This document shows positions 12,507 to 24,366 of a stretch of DNA of 64,000 bases, piece after piece (positions within the stretch are counted from its first letter, which is position 1; every line of letters begins with the position of its first letter). The stretch is taken from positions 181,209,304 through 181,273,303 of the forward strand of contig CM043944.1 in assembly GCA_014529385.2 (NCBI GenBank). Direction: 5' to 3'. The notes under the pieces were generated by a model. It was not told where the DNA came from. It did no database searches and saw only the letters and a list, made by a program, of their open reading frames with translations. The stretch is from Adiantum capillus-veneris (lineage: Eukaryota > Streptophyta > Polypodiopsida > Polypodiales > Pteridaceae). A program made the translations under genes and the position numbers.

Positions 12507-14830
12507 TCTTTGAAGTTCTTAAAGTCGAAAAGAATGTAGCAGGGCATATCTTTCGTTAGCACGATTTGAAAGATTTTTGAATAGTCTATTAAATAGAGCT
12601 TATACGAATGAGTTGAGATATTAAGAGAGAACATATATTCTTTTTTTTAAATAATACACTAAAGACGGATTTGATAAAGATTAATGAATAATAGATAGTC
12701 TGTCTATGAACAGTAAAATTGAGATTTGTATTAATATCAATGTTTTATATTTATGTGTTTTAGCTTAAAATGCATGGGTAGGATTAAAATAAGTTGTAAA
12801 AGTAGTGGAGACCCAAAAATAGCGGTTTTATGAGTCGCGACCTAAAAGTTGCTTTTTAACCAAACGGAGACGTTTTTTGCAATTCTGTCCGCGATGCCTT
12901 ATAGACCAGACCTATTCCCGTCGTTTTGAGTACCTGGATTGCTCTGTTCTGAGTTTGTTTGTAAAAGTTATGATGAAAACAAACAGAAGGCAGCAGCAGT
13001 GTAGTGTACACAGGGACAGACAGACATACAACATCATACAGTTCTCCCTGCTATCAACCAAGAAGTGGATTGTTTCTTCATGGTAGAGTATGGCTATGAA
13101 AGTATATAATTATGTTTTTTTACTTTGATTATCATGTTGAATGGTTGCACGAGTATGTTCTTTTGGCTATTTTGTAGGCGATGCAGAAATCAATGTGTGA
13201 AACAGGATCTATTGCAAAGTGTCATGATAGAAATCTAACTTTTACGGATCGCTTAGCGATCACGTTCTTATATTATTCTCGCAGGTATACTTGGTACAAA
13301 AATCGTGCAGGCTTTTCGAGGAAAAGAAGGATAAAAGCACGACGGGTGGTGCGTTTGGGGATCATTCACCGATCTCTTCTTCTGCGAGTGCGAGTGCGAG
13401 TGAGAGTGAGAGTGAGAGTGCGAGTGCGAGTGCGAGTGAGACGCTGCATGCAAGCGAACTGAAGCTCGGGGGTGGTCGGGAGGTTCGAGCTCCGTACAAC
13501 GCAGTGCGCCCATATATTTTGCTCCTCTGTTGTATCAAAACTCTACAAAGATTCATCAATACAAAGATCTCTTTCTCTATCTTTTGCTATCGATCACTAT
13601 TATTCGGTTCCCGTGACAATGTGTGTTTATGGATATATTGTCAATGTGTCTTTTTTTTTTTTGCCATACTCGATCACAATTGTGAGTTGAGAGAATTTAT
13701 ATTAACCTGATAAGAATACAACATTCCTCAAGCACTACATGTGACTTGAGGGGGACTAGGGTGCCACCAAAGACTTGTACATAGAAGACCATATTTGTTA
13801 CTCCTATCCTCTGGGGTGTTCTAAATAACCCAAAGCATGTATCCAACCTTCATCTTTGTCAACTACCCCTCTTCTTGCTCCTACCATGTGAATGAGCTCA
13901 GTGTCTTAGTAAAAACTTTGTAAATTATGCGTTTATGTGTGTATGCCTATATGTGGTTTGAATGCTTGTAGTATGCATGGTTATGTGTGCATGTGTGTGT
14001 GTATGTGTATGTGTGCACTTGTACAAGAACTTATAGCAAGGAGTTAAATGCCAGAGGTGGTCCTCAGTGTCTTCTACATGTGGGTCCTGACAGCTCCTCA
14101 ATCGTAGCTACGAGAGGAAAGATATTGTAGTTTGAAGGTAGGATGCTTTGCAGATCATCGCCGGACTGGGCAGGTACATATGGATGGACAGAGCTGATGC
14201 TGATGGATAGACTTGAAGAGCTTGAGTTGTGGTGCATGCCAGTCTTTTAGATCCTCAATCAGAGCTTGGATGGGCAAGTTATGGGTCAAGGAAATTTTGC
14301 AAGGAGCAGTTCTAGTGTGATTTGATCCCCTTGATAAGCATGCTGACAGGGATCTTTTTCACCTCGTCAAGGTTGCATAAGGTTGAATGCAATGTGTGGA
14401 GTTGCTAGAAATTTACGGCTTATCGATCAGAGTCATGGGCATGTAGTTACGCCTTGTTCAAATTGGCAGGCAATCACGACGAAAAGAGATCGGATGGTTT
14501 TCCCCGTTTTTGGACGTGTTGTCCGAGGCAAAAATGACATAGGATGGTGGAGAAGTGCTATGATTTGGAGTAGGCAAAGTGGGAGGAAGCTGTAATTTTT
14601 TGGTTATGATAATATAATCTACTCACCATTTGTGAGTTTTGCAAAAAAAAAAAAAGATACTTCAAGTTATGTAGTCGACGACTACAATAATATTTGGTTG
14701 CTACTGTGGTATGCACATTATGAGTCACTTTTGGCATGCTCGCCTATGCATTGCATCTCAAAGGCATGTTAATCTCCTCTATGCCTAAAAGGGTGCTGCT
14801 TTAACACAAATTACACTACTCTTTTGAAAG

Positions 14831-14831
<1 letters not shown>
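12507..14831 (+). mobile_element. Family B LTR, left copy
   Basis: This 2.3 kb block recurs at 18410-20745 in the same orientation with only scattered single-base changes and small indels, and the two copies bracket gypsy protease, RT, RNase H and integrase remnants. They are therefore best read as the LTRs of one long-LTR gypsy element. Identity starts at TCTTTGAAGTTC; the first 14 bp of the right copy (TGTAATAGG...) are not matched here, so the left copy may have lost its extreme 5' end. The right end merges into a CT tract. An internal hexamer minisatellite (GAGTGC/GAGTGA)n lies at about 13383-13441. Confidence 0.8.
13383..13441. repeat. GAGTGM hexamer minisatellite in LTR
   Basis: About ten units of GAGTGC or GAGTGA. 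The same array occurs in the other LTR at about 19292-19350. In several frames it gives SASE or RVRV repeats, which are not evidence of coding. Confidence 0.85.

Positions 14832-14882
<51 letters not shown>
14832..14882. repeat. (CT)n microsatellite at LTR end
   Basis: About 50 bp of CT at the end of the left family-B LTR. The matching place in the right copy (20743-20780) is an irregular CT-rich run. Confidence 0.9.
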
Positions 14883-14884
<2 letters not shown>

Positions 14885-15029
14885 CAGGTATATTTCCATG
14901 CATCCCATGTAGCTTGATATCTATGTAGACCTTGATGGCCAACATGAAGGTGAAAACCATGCTAATCCACCTGGAAACAATAATCATCGTGGTGGCGCTG
15001 GGGTACCGCCAAAAGAAACGATGACGATA

Positions 15030-15608
15030 TGGGAGAAGCGACAACCAAATCATTCTTAACGAAGGCTAAGCTTAAAGAGTTTGATGGCATAAGAAAGATA
15101 TGCGAAGATTTAGAAGCGTGGATTGAAGAACTCAAAGATTTGGATTATACTTTCAATATTGAGAACACGACCACGAGACTTTCGAATGCTCGAGCAAGGT
15201 GACCGATAAGACAATACGTACCAAGATGGCTCAATTGGAGACTTTTGGCGATGCGTACGATAAAGGTAAGTCATCTACCCCTTCTTTGTGATGCTTTATG
15301 TCTTTGATACGTCCTTTGAAAGCTTCTGTGAGATCGAATTTATGCGTAGAAGTTGAGATTAAAATTTGAATTTCTTAATTGATTTGGATAGTATTCATTG
15401 CTTCTTATCGTCTAAATTGATTGAGAAATTAAACTTGAAATTAAATCGAGAAGTTAAAAGACTTGTGGACTTAACTAGTGGTAATAATAGTTCCACGAAA
15501 GAGTTAGTAGAAAATTTGTTTTTTTTTTTTTTGAAGAGTCGAAATCATAAAGATGATTTCTATAACATAAACATTGATATGCATGATGTTATCATTGGTA
15601 TCAATTAG
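15030..15608 (+). pseudogene. Family B gag and protease remnants
   Basis: Around 15040-15180 one frame reads FLTKAKLKEFDG followed by an acidic helix, resembling a small piece of gypsy Gag; most of gag is missing. From 15366 an 80-residue frame has the outline of a retroviral-type aspartic protease: FLIDLDSIHCFLSSKLIEKL where the usual motif is LIDSG(S/A)THCFIS, and DVIIGIN for the flap-end DVILGMD. The catalytic D-S-G is therefore destroyed. A poly-T run encodes a phenylalanine stretch at about 15520-15531. Confidence 0.6.
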
Positions 15609-15754
15609 ATCATTGAAAATCATGTTTTGATTGATTGTTAAGAAAGAAAAATATATCTTTAATCATTTGATGATGATAAGTCACACTCTTTGTGGAAAGA
15701 AAGAGATTCTAAATCTAGTTTTGGCAATGGAATTGATAAGGTGACTTAGATAAG

Positions 15755-15806
15755 AGTGTGAGACGTTGCTTGTGTTTGCTTGTGTGAGACGTTGCTTGTG
15801 TTTGCT
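15755..15806. repeat. 26-bp tandem duplication
   Basis: GTGTGAGACGTTGCTTGTG recurs with a 26 bp offset (units at 15755 and 15781). It lies between the protease and RT remnants of family B. Confidence 0.85.
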
Positions 15807-15883
15807 AATGAGATTAAAGAGAATCTGGGGATAAACATAAAGAGACAAATCGAGAATTTATAGAGGATCTCTTACATGAAGTT

Positions 15884-16809
15884 AAGGATGTGTTCCGGAT
15901 GATCTTCCTGGTATACCTCCGCCTAGAGCGGTAGACCATGCCATAGATCTATATCCAACAGCGACACCTTATTCCAGATCTCCATACAGGTTCAATATTG
16001 ATGAGCTTAAAGAGCTCAAGATACAACTTGATGATCTTTTGAAAAAGGGTTTCATTAAACCTAGTGTATCTCCTTGGGGTAGTCCTATGTTATTCCAAAA
16101 GAAAAAGGATGGTACATATAGATTATGCATCGACTATAGGGGATTAAACAAAAAGACCATTAAGAACAAATATCCTCTTCCTCACTTAGATGAACTGCTT
16201 AGTCATTTGAGTGGTGCCACAATATTTTCAAAGGTTGACCTTCGTTCTGGCTACCATCAAATCCGTATCAAGGCCGAGGACATTCCAAAGATTTCTTTTC
16301 GTACACGTTATGGACATTATGAATTTAGAGTTCTTGCTTTTGGTTTGACTAATGCACCAACAACTTTCATGTGCTTAATGAATAATATTTTTCACCCGTA
16401 TCTTGAGGACTTCATTCTGGTATTCTTGGATAATATTTTTGTGTATTCTACGAATGAAGAAGATCATGCATTGTACTTAAAGAAAACATTTGAGGTTTTG
16501 CGTGAACATAAATTGTATGCCAAAGCAAGTAAGTATTCTTTTGCAAAGGATCAGATTGTGTATTTGGGAAGAGTGATTTCTAAAGAGGGGATTCACATTG
16601 ATCTTGATAAAGTTAAGACTATGTTAGTAAGAGATGTAAGAAGCTTTATGGGTCTAGCACAATATGAGAGAGCACACATTAAAGATTTCTCTAAGATAGC
16701 AAGTCCTTTGACCGAATTGACCAAGAAAGACAAGGGTTTTGTGTGGACTTCTAGCTGTGAGACTGCTTTTGAGACCTTGAAGGCTAAAATAGCGGAAAAT
16801 TTGTTTTAA
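15884..16809 (+). pseudogene. pol: Family B reverse transcriptase, active site mutated
   Basis: The frame carries the gypsy RT order: RAVDHAIDLYP, PSVSPWGSPMLF, RLCIDYRGLNKKTIKNKYPLP, FSKVDLRSGYHQIRI, AFGLTNAPTTFM, then FLDNIFVYS at residues 129-137 counted from the Met at 16039. Active enzymes have two Asp (FLDD or YxDD); here the second is Asn, so catalysis should be lost. The expected segment after KVKTM is shortened. The connection domain ends with FVWTSSCETAFETLKA before a stop at 16809. The RT would copy the element's RNA into DNA, but this copy cannot. Recognition of the family is secure. Confidence 0.85.
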
Positions 16810-17160
16810 AAGTTCCTGAGATGGGCAAACCATTTGTTGTGTCCTGTGACACTAGTGGTGAACAATTAGGTTGTGTTTTGACACAAGAAGGAAGAGTGGT
16901 TGTATATGAGTTTAGGAAATTAAGACGACATGAATTAAACTATGCAACACATGATCTAGAATTGCTTGCTTGTTGTTCATGCATTGAAGCTTTGGCGTCA
17001 TCTCTTGCTTGGTGTAAAATTTGAATTGCGTACTGATCATCAAAACTTGAAGTATATTTTCACTCAGCCATAGTTAAATAACAGACAAAGAAGATGGATT
17101 GAATTCCTGGCTGAGTATGACTTTGATTTGAAGTATTTGTGTGAAAAAGAAAATAAAGTT
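16810..17160 (+). pseudogene. pol: Family B RNase H remnant
   Basis: A frame from 16821 contains [28 protein letters not shown] and [13 protein letters not shown], the usual gypsy RNase H pattern, after a stop at the junction with RT. A frameshift near 16975 moves the rest (LRTDHQNLKYIF) into another frame, and a further stop occurs near 17072. The connection to integrase, LAEYDFDLKYLCEKENKVAD, is readable from about 17110. Confidence 0.75.
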
Positions 17161-18324
17161 GCAGATACATTGAGTCGTACGCCCATGTGTAATTTGTTGA
17201 CTGTTGTGCGATCCAATTTGATTGATGAGATACATGCTGAAGTTGAAAATGATTCCTTTTATATGCCTATTTTGAAATTCTTGCGTGAGAATATTGGTGA
17301 GATGTATGAAAACAGATATCACTTGTATAAGGGAAATCTGTATTGTTATGACTGCTTGTGTATTCCTGTAAATTCTTCTTTTAAGAGTCAAATTCTGCAT
17401 GAGTGTCATAATTCACCTTTTTCTGGTCATCATGGATTGAGTAAGACATATGAAAAGATTAAAAGTTCATTCTTTTGGCCACGTATGAAATTGGATGTTA
17501 AGAATTATGTGCATGAATGCTTTCAATGTCAACAAGTTAAAATTGAACATAAGAGGATGCCTGGTGACCTTCAACCCTTAGACATTCCTTTACAGAAGTG
17601 GGAGTCTATATCCATGGACTTTATTATTAGACTTCCTACTACTCGTGGAGGGTATGACTCGATCTTTGTGGTGGTAGATAGACTCACAAAACAGGCTCAC
17701 TTCTTTCCCGTGAAAGTAACTGATACTGCTTTGACCATTGCACGCTTGTTTATGAAAGAGATATTTCGTTTGCATGGCATGCCCAAGAGCATAGTGTCTG
17801 ACAGAGATTCTAAGTTCACTTCTCATTTCTAGAGAGTGACTTTTGACTCTATAGGTACCCAGTTACGCATGTCTAATGCTTTCCATCCTCAAACCGATGC
17901 GGAAACGGAGAGAGTGAGTCGTATTTTAGAAGATATATTACGAATGTATGTCAATGAAAACCAATCTAATTGGAATGAATATTTGCCTTTGGTTAAATTT
18001 GCATACAACAGTTCATATCATTCATCTATTAGGATGACCCCGTTTGAAGCAATGTATGGCTATAACTGTCCCACACCTATAAATTTTCTTAGCTCAAGGA
18101 ATAAGGTAGAACTGTCACGTGAGATGCTTGAGAAAATGGATAACGAGTTCGCCAAAATCAGGGGGAATATTAGAGAAGCCCAAAAGAGACATAAATTGTA
18201 TTATGACAAGAAACATCGGGTTGTGGAGTATGAAACTGGGGATATGGTTTTCTTAAAGGTTATTCCCGAGAAGTCTCATTTGATTCTTCGAAAGGATAAG
18301 CGATTGTCTGCACGATTGTCTTAG
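17128..18324 (+). pseudogene. int: Family B integrase, split by a stop
   Basis: The first frame (17128-17832) has VADTLSRTP, an HHCC zinc domain (HECHNSPFSGHHG ... CFQCQQVK), the first core Asp in SMDFII and the second in VSDRDSKF. A TAG at about 17830, where Trp is expected, interrupts it. The second frame (17836-18324) continues with the region holding the catalytic Glu (AETERVSRILEDI) and then FAYNSSYHSSIRMTPFEAMYG and GDMVFLKV. No chromodomain is visible before the polypurine tract at 18386, unlike families A and C. The fold is clear but the product is broken. Confidence 0.85.
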
Positions 18325-18385
18325 TGTTTTGCAAAGAGAATTTTCCTCTCTTTAGACCAACTCTGAGGACATAGTTAATTTTGAT

Positions 18386-18395
18386 AAGGGGAGAA
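18386..18395 (+). promoter_or_regulatory. Family B polypurine tract
   Basis: AGGGGAGAAT-type purine run immediately before TGTAATAGG, the start of the right LTR. It marks the 3' LTR boundary at about 18396. Confidence 0.65.
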
Positions 18396-20744
18396 TGTAA
18401 TAGGACTAGTCTTTGAAGTTCTTAAAGTCGAAAAGAATGTAGCAGGGCATATCTTTCGTTAACACGATTTGAAAGGATTTTGAATAGTCTATTAAATAGA
18501 GCTTATACGAATGAGTTGAGATATTAAGAGAGAACATATATTCTTTTTTTTAAATAATACACTAAAGACGGATTTGATAAAGATTAATGAATAACAGATA
18601 GTCTGTCTATGAACAGTAAAATTGAGATTTGTATTAATATCAATGTTTTATATTTATGTGTTTTAGCTTAAAATGCATGGGTAGGATTAAAATAAGTTGT
18701 AAAAGTAGTGGAGACCCAAAAATAGCGGTTTTATGAGTCGCGACCTAAAAGTTGCTTTTTAGCCAAACAAGACGTTTTTTTTGTAATTCTGTCGGCGATG
18801 CCTTATAGACCAGACCTATTCCCGTCGTTTTGAGTACCTGGATTGCTCTGTTCTGAGTTTGTTTGTAAAAGTTATGATGAAAACAAACAGAAGGCAGCAG
18901 CAGTGTAGTGTACACAGGGACAGACAGACATACAACAACATCATACAGTTCTCCCTGCTATCAACCAAGAAGTGGATTGTTTCTTCATGGTAGAGTATGG
19001 CTATGAAAGTATATAATTATGTTTTTTTACTTTGATTATCATGTTGAATTGGTTGCACGAGTATGTTCTTTTGGCTATTTTGTAGGCGATGCAGAAATCA
19101 ATGTGTGAAACAGGATCTATTGCAAAGTGTCATGATAGAAATCTAACTTTTACGGATCGCTTAGCGATCACGTTCTTATATTATTCTCGCGCAGGTATAC
19201 TTGGTACGAAAATCGTGCAGGCTTTTCGAGGAAAAGAAGGATAAAAGCACGACGGGTGGTGCGTTTGGGGATCATTCACCGATCTCTTCTTCTGCGAGTG
19301 CGAGTGCGAGTGAGAGTGAGAGTGAGAGTGCGAGTGCGAGTGCAAGTGAGACGCTGCATGCAAGCGAACTGAAGCTCGGGGTGGTCGGGAGGTTCGAGCT
19401 CCGTACAACGCAGTGCGCCCATATATTTTGCTCCTCTGTTGTATCAAAACTCTACAAAGATTCATCAATACAAAGATCTCTTTCTCTATCTTTTGCTATC
19501 GATCTCTATTATTCGGTTCCCGTGACAATGTGTGTTTATGGATATATTGTCAATGTGTCTTTTTTTTTTTTTTGCCATACTCGATCACAATTGTGAGTTG
19601 AGAGAATTTATATTAACCTGATAAGAATACAACATTCCTCAAGCACTACATGTGACTTGAGGGGGACTAGGGTGCCACCAAAGACTTGTACATAGAAGAC
19701 CATATTTGTTACTCCTATCCTCTGGGGTGTTCTAAATAACCCAAAGCATGTATCCAACCTTCATCTTTGTCAACTACCCCTCTTCTTGCTCCTACCATGT
19801 GAATGAGCTCAGTGTCTTAGTAAAAACTTTGTAAATTATGCGTTTATGTGTGTATGCCTATATGTGGTTTGAATGCTTGTAGTATGCATGGTTATGTGTG
19901 CATGTGTGTGTGTATGTGTATGTGTGCACTTGTACAAGAACTTATAGCAAGGAGTTAAATGCCAGAGGTGGTCCTCAGTGTCTTCTACATGTGGGTCCGG
20001 ACAGCTCCTCAATCGTAGCTACGAGAGGAAAGATATTGTAGTTTGAAGGTAGGATGCTTTGCAGATCATCGCCGGACTGGGCAGGTACATATGGATGGAC
20101 AGAGCTGATGCTAATGGATAGACTTGAAGAGCTTGAGTTGTGGTGCATGCCAGTCTTTAGATCCTCAATCAGAGCTTGGATGGGCAAGTTATGGGTCAAG
20201 GAAATTTTGCAAGGAGCAGTTCTAGTGTGCTTTGATCCCCTTGATAAGCATGCTGACAGGGATCTTTTTCACCTCGTCAAGGTTGCATAAGGTTGAATGC
20301 AATGTGTGGAGTTGCTAGAAATTTACGGCTTATCGATCAGAGTCATGGGCATGTAGTTACGCCTTGTTCAAATTGGCAGGCAATCACGACGAAAAGAGAT
20401 CGGATGGTTTTCCCCGTTTTTTGGACGTGTTGTCCGAGGCAAAAATGACATAGGATGGTGGAGAAGTGCTATGATTTGGAGTAGGCAAAGTGGGAGGAAG
20501 CTGTAATTTTTTGGTTATGATAATATAATCTACTCACCATTTGTGAGTTTTGCAAAAAAAAAAAAAGGTACTTCAAGTTATGTAGTCGACGACTACAATA
20601 ATATTTGGTTGCTACTGTGGTATGCACATTATGAGTCACTTTTGGCATGCTCGCCTATGCATTGCATCTCATAGGCATGTTAATCTCCTCTATGCCTAAA
20701 AGGGTGCTGCTTTAACACAAATTACACTACTCTTTTGAAAGCCT

Positions 20745-20745
<1 letters not shown>
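18396..20745 (+). mobile_element. Family B LTR, right copy
   Basis: Near-identical to 12507-14831 from position 18410 onward. Differences noted in the first 400 bp are a handful of substitutions and small indels (for example TTAGCACG versus TTAACACG, ATAATAG versus ATAACAG, ACGGAGACG versus ACAAGACG). Its end runs into CT-rich sequence, then about 75 bp of unmatched sequence and a 200-N gap, so the true end and any target-site duplication cannot be seen. Confidence 0.8.
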
Positions 20746-20780
<35 letters not shown>

Positions 20781-20837
20781 CTCTACCTCTCCTTTCACTC
20801 TCCTCATCCCAGTCATCGTCTACCCTATTTTCACCTC

Positions 20838-21037
20838 NNNNNNNNNNNNNNNNNNNNNNNNNNNNNNNNNNNNNNNNNNNNNNNNNNNNNNNNNNNNNNN
20901 NNNNNNNNNNNNNNNNNNNNNNNNNNNNNNNNNNNNNNNNNNNNNNNNNNNNNNNNNNNNNNNNNNNNNNNNNNNNNNNNNNNNNNNNNNNNNNNNNNNN
21001 NNNNNNNNNNNNNNNNNNNNNNNNNNNNNNNNNNNNN
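20838..21037. other. Assembly gap (200 N)
   Basis: Exactly 200 undetermined bases, the size typical of a placeholder gap. It separates family B from the left end of the inverted duplication. Any frame crossing it is meaningless. Confidence 0.99.
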
Positions 21038-21088
21038 AAGGTAGTCGACCTCTTGTCAGATCCCTACGAGAATGGACTCCTTTCTGTG

Positions 21089-22057
21089 TCAAGACATGCA
21101 ATGGAATCCAAACTCTGCAAACTTTCGTATGAAACCCCTGATGTACGAACACAGGCCCAAGAAGCTTCTAACTAACTCATGGACATTCTTCAAATCACGC
21201 CAATCACGGATAGTCTCTATCTTGGCCGGGTCCATTTGCACTCCAACTACTGAGACAAGGTGTCCCAAAAAGTGTATCTTTGGTAGGAAAAATTCACTTT
21301 TCTTTGCATTAATCACTAACTTGTAATCTCGTAATGCCTGAAAGACCTGTAGCAGATGATCTCTGTGTTCTGCCTCATTCTTGGAGAAAACAATGAAGTC
21401 GTCAAAGAAAGTGCCAACAAATAGTCTATACTCTCGAAAAATCATGTCAATCATCCGGTTAAAATTCGCAAGAGCATTGGTTAAGCCAAAAGGCATCACC
21501 AAAAACTCAAATAACTCAAAAGTAGTCCGAAAGGCTGTCTTGTAGACGTCTCCCAACGCGATTCGGATGTAATGATATCCACTCTTCACGTCAATCCTGC
21601 TAAAACATGAGGATCCTTGTAACCTGTCGAGTATATCATCGATCCTATGAATCGGAAATCTATTCTTGATGGTGATTTTGTTGAGAGCTCTATAATCAAT
21701 ACACATCCTCCAAGATCCGTCTTTCTTCAAGACCAACAACACTGGAGACCAATACCGTGAAGTACTAGGCTGGACAAGACCCTTTTCCAGGAGGTCTTTC
21801 ACTTGGTTCATAATCTCTTTGTTTTGTGCTCGGCTCACACGGTAAGGTGGCCGGTTCGGTGGTGTGCTTCCAGGTATCAAATCAATGGTATGATCTTCAA
21901 GACGAGCAGGGGTAACTCTCCTGGTAGGCCCTCTGAGAAGCAATCGACGTGAGAGGAGAAAATCTTGGCGTTCTTTATCAAGTTTAGACATATTTGTCCT
22001 ATCCTTATCGCTCAATTCTTTCATAAAGATCGAGTAAACAAACAGACTGGATTTCAT
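21089..22057 (-). pseudogene. pol: Family A reverse transcriptase (left arm)
   Basis: The 322-residue frame holds the gypsy RT: HTIDLIPGSTPPNRPPYRVS (residues 56-75), WRMCIDYRALNK (116-127), SRIDVKSGYHYIRI (153-166), MPFGLTNA and FFDDFIVFS with the catalytic Asp pair at 219-220. Family-A copies elsewhere read ADCFSEGLPGE before the RT; here that stretch is out of frame (residues 34-50) because of a 2-bp deletion, and a further 1-bp loss restores the frame, which the right arm lacks. The C-terminal end after GLCSY is garbled next to the gap. RNase H and integrase lie beyond the gap or are absent. Role: copying element RNA into DNA. Confidence 0.85.
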
Positions 22058-22108
22058 TAATTTTGAAATGGCCGAAGCCGATACAATAGGGACATACTCA
22101 CCCTTCAG

Positions 22109-22795
22109 TTAAATATCAAGTACAATTGTTCTGCCCTTTTCTGTAGTCAAAGTCGCTTTTCTCGCCGGATAATCGACCACGGCGTTGTTCTTGTGGTACC
22201 ACGGAATCCCTAAGAGAATATCACAACCCTCCAAAGGCATTATGAAGAAGTCCTCATGCCCCAAATACCCCTGACAATGCAACCGAAGTTTGCCAATGAC
22301 AGGTGTAATGGCTACGTCCCTGCCGAGTGCCGCTAGAACTACCTCTGCAAGTGGTCCCATCCGATCGGGAGTAATCTCGAGCCGCGCAGCCAATTCCGGT
22401 GAAATGAAGTTGGCCTTGGCTCCTCCATTAAAGAAAACCAGGGCCTTTTGATCTTTCACTTTGCCCCAAGCTCGGTAAAGTTCTGTACTCTCATCCATGG
22501 TGTCGAGATTGGTACCCACACAATCTAGAACCAGTCCTGTTTTCAACCTTGCCTTTTCGTCCACGTTCCTTAGTTGCTCTCGAACTCTCAGGCCTGTCGT
22601 CGTCCTTATCAGGCCTGTCGTCGTCCTTATCATTCTGTTCTTTCTGTGCCTTCTTAGGGCACTTCGCGGAGATGTGTCCCTGTTCCCCGCATCCAAAGCA
22701 CTTCCCCTCCTTGATGAATCGAGCTCGCTCCTGAGAAGTAAGCTTGGGTCGTGCATCCTTTTTCTCTGGGTTGCTCTTTTTCTTTCTACTTTCAT
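22109..22795 (-). pseudogene. Family A protease region (left arm)
   Basis: The 228-residue frame starts in the Gag/nucleocapsid linker read out of frame, then enters the protease: ALVFFNGGAKANFISPELAARLEI, PVIGKLRLHCQGYLGHEDFFIMPLEGCDILLGIPWYHKNN. The expected D-T/S-G catalytic motif is D-G-G in sister copies and N-G-G here, so the active Asp is lost in this arm. The zinc knuckle that should precede it (CFGCGEQGHISAKCPKKA) lies in another frame at about 22640-22695. A 21-bp tandem duplication at 22590-22631 is found only in this arm. Confidence 0.75.
22590..22631. repeat. 21-bp tandem duplication in left arm only
   Basis: AGGCCTGTCGTCGTCCTTAT plus C is present twice head to tail. The right arm has a single copy at the corresponding place (about 32753-32773). 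Confidence 0.9.
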
Positions 22796-22814
22796 TCCCA
22801 GAAGTCTGTTCGGC

Positions 22815-24125
22815 TCATTGTGTCATGTTCTCATCTGTGGGGTAAGTCAGACTGCCAGAGTGAATGGCAAAGACCCGCTTCGCATGACTCATCAACTCCT
22901 GAATAGAAGTTGACTTCTGCTCCAAGCAGTGGTCTCGGATCTCTGTAGGTAGACCCAAGGTGAACCGCTCAATTTGTTCTCTGAACGTGATCTTCTTGAA
23001 TGAAGAGGCGGGTAGAAAAGAGCTCCAAAATCTTTCACAATAAGCATTGATTGTATCTTTCTTAGTCATCCGAAGATGGTTCCAAGCAGCTCGTATATCT
23101 CGTTCATATTCTTGCGTCAACCAAGAAGAAATAAAAACACTTTTAAATTTCATCCATTTAACTGGCACAGTCTTGTTTAAAAGAAGTGTGGACCCACCAA
23201 GTACGAGCATTCCCCTTAAGGTAAGAGGTAGCCCTGCGAATCTTGGAGTGCTCTGAATAGCGTCCTCCCGCGGAAGCAATGTCAAACTGCTGTATAAAAG
23301 ACGAAGCCTTCGAAGCATCCGAGTATCCCGAAAAAGTATCAAACTTGATCGAGTGGCACCTTCCTTAAACTCTCGGACTTTCTTGCTTTTATCTTCGAGA
23401 AAGTCATACTGGTTGGCTTTGTAAAAATTCTTCTTGTTCGCATAGAAGTTTCCATCATCAGAATCTGAGCTGTCAGTAGACAAGTCCTCAGTAGAACTAT
23501 CAGGCTCTGGGCGAGATTCAGCCTTCTTTGCCTTTTTCTTGCCCTTTCCAAAGCTTTGTTTCTTGCTTCGCTTTTTACCTTTTCTGTCTTCTTCGCTCGA
23601 ATCTGAAGAGCTAGAAAAACTGTCAGAAGAAGAAGAAGAAGAAGAAGAACTTCAAATCGAACACGCTTCTTCTGTTTCTTTGCCTTGTCAAAAGTTGACT
23701 GACGACCCAAATATCCCGGAAATCAGTGCTTTTCTTCTACTTTTTCCCGTGCTTTTTGGCTTTCTTTTGCGCGTCAAAAAGCTGAGCAATCCGTGCATCA
23801 ACCACCTCTTGCAATTCCTTCTCTGAATACTGTTTGTGATCAGCTGGTTTCTTGAGAGCGGGTTTCAGTGGTGGTGTAGTGGTTTTCTGTCACTGTGCAT
23901 GCACTTTCTGAAAAGAAGTCTCGCTCATATATTTTGCCAATTTTGGATCCTTCGCAAAACTGAGCATCATCTTTGTTGCATCGCCGATCAATTGACGACG
24001 CTTCATCTCTCTTTGCTCCACCTGAGTAGGCCGAGGTGGGCCATACTCTCTGTCAGAATCTTCGTTGTGATCCCTGCCCGCATCTCCAGATGCAGAGAGA
24101 GTTGACTGATCCTTGCGTGAAGCCA
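22815..24125 (-). pseudogene. gag: Family A gag (left arm)
   Basis: Translation would start at the Met of MASRKDQSTLSASG near 24123. The frame meets TGA near 23890 and TAG near 23747, then shifts several times; the Retrotrans_gag core is readable at 23483-22815 (AAWNHLRMTKKDTINAYCERFWSSFLP, LGLPTEIRDHCLEQKSTSIQELMSHAKRVFAIH). A Ser/Asp-rich linker (SSDSDDGNFYANKKNFYKA) precedes it. The product would form the particle shell. The same stops occur in the right arm. Confidence 0.75.
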
Positions 24126-24182
24126 TAGGTGCCGCAGAAAAAAATTGGGGATAGGATTTCCCGTAGAAGAGAAATCGGCCGT

Positions 24183-24194
24183 GCTCTGATACCA
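24183..24194 (-). promoter_or_regulatory. Primer-binding site (initiator-Met), left arm
   Basis: On the minus strand TGGTATCAGAGC is an exact match to the classic site complementary to the 3' end of initiator tRNA-Met. It lies one base inside the LTR end (TGTTACA). Confidence 0.9.
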
Positions 24195-24366
24195 CTGTAA
24201 CAAACTTGGACACTCCAAGTCAAGAATCAATCGCGACAGCACCAAATAACCACTTCAAAACAATTCACAGATCACAATAGATTTGCACTGGCCCGGCGGA
24301 GTTCCGTGCCTAGAGATATTGGCCCCAAAGACTGGCGCCCCTTTCGGTATTTCTTTTTGTATTAAT

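Noticed and set aside
13291-13710. Frame of 139 residues with SASESE repeats in the family-B LTR
   Set aside because: It lies in an LTR, comes from a hexamer minisatellite, and the second LTR copy shifts the frame.
20735-21175. Frames spanning the 200-N gaps (also 60573-61094)
   Set aside because: The middle is undetermined sequence; the joined translation has no meaning.
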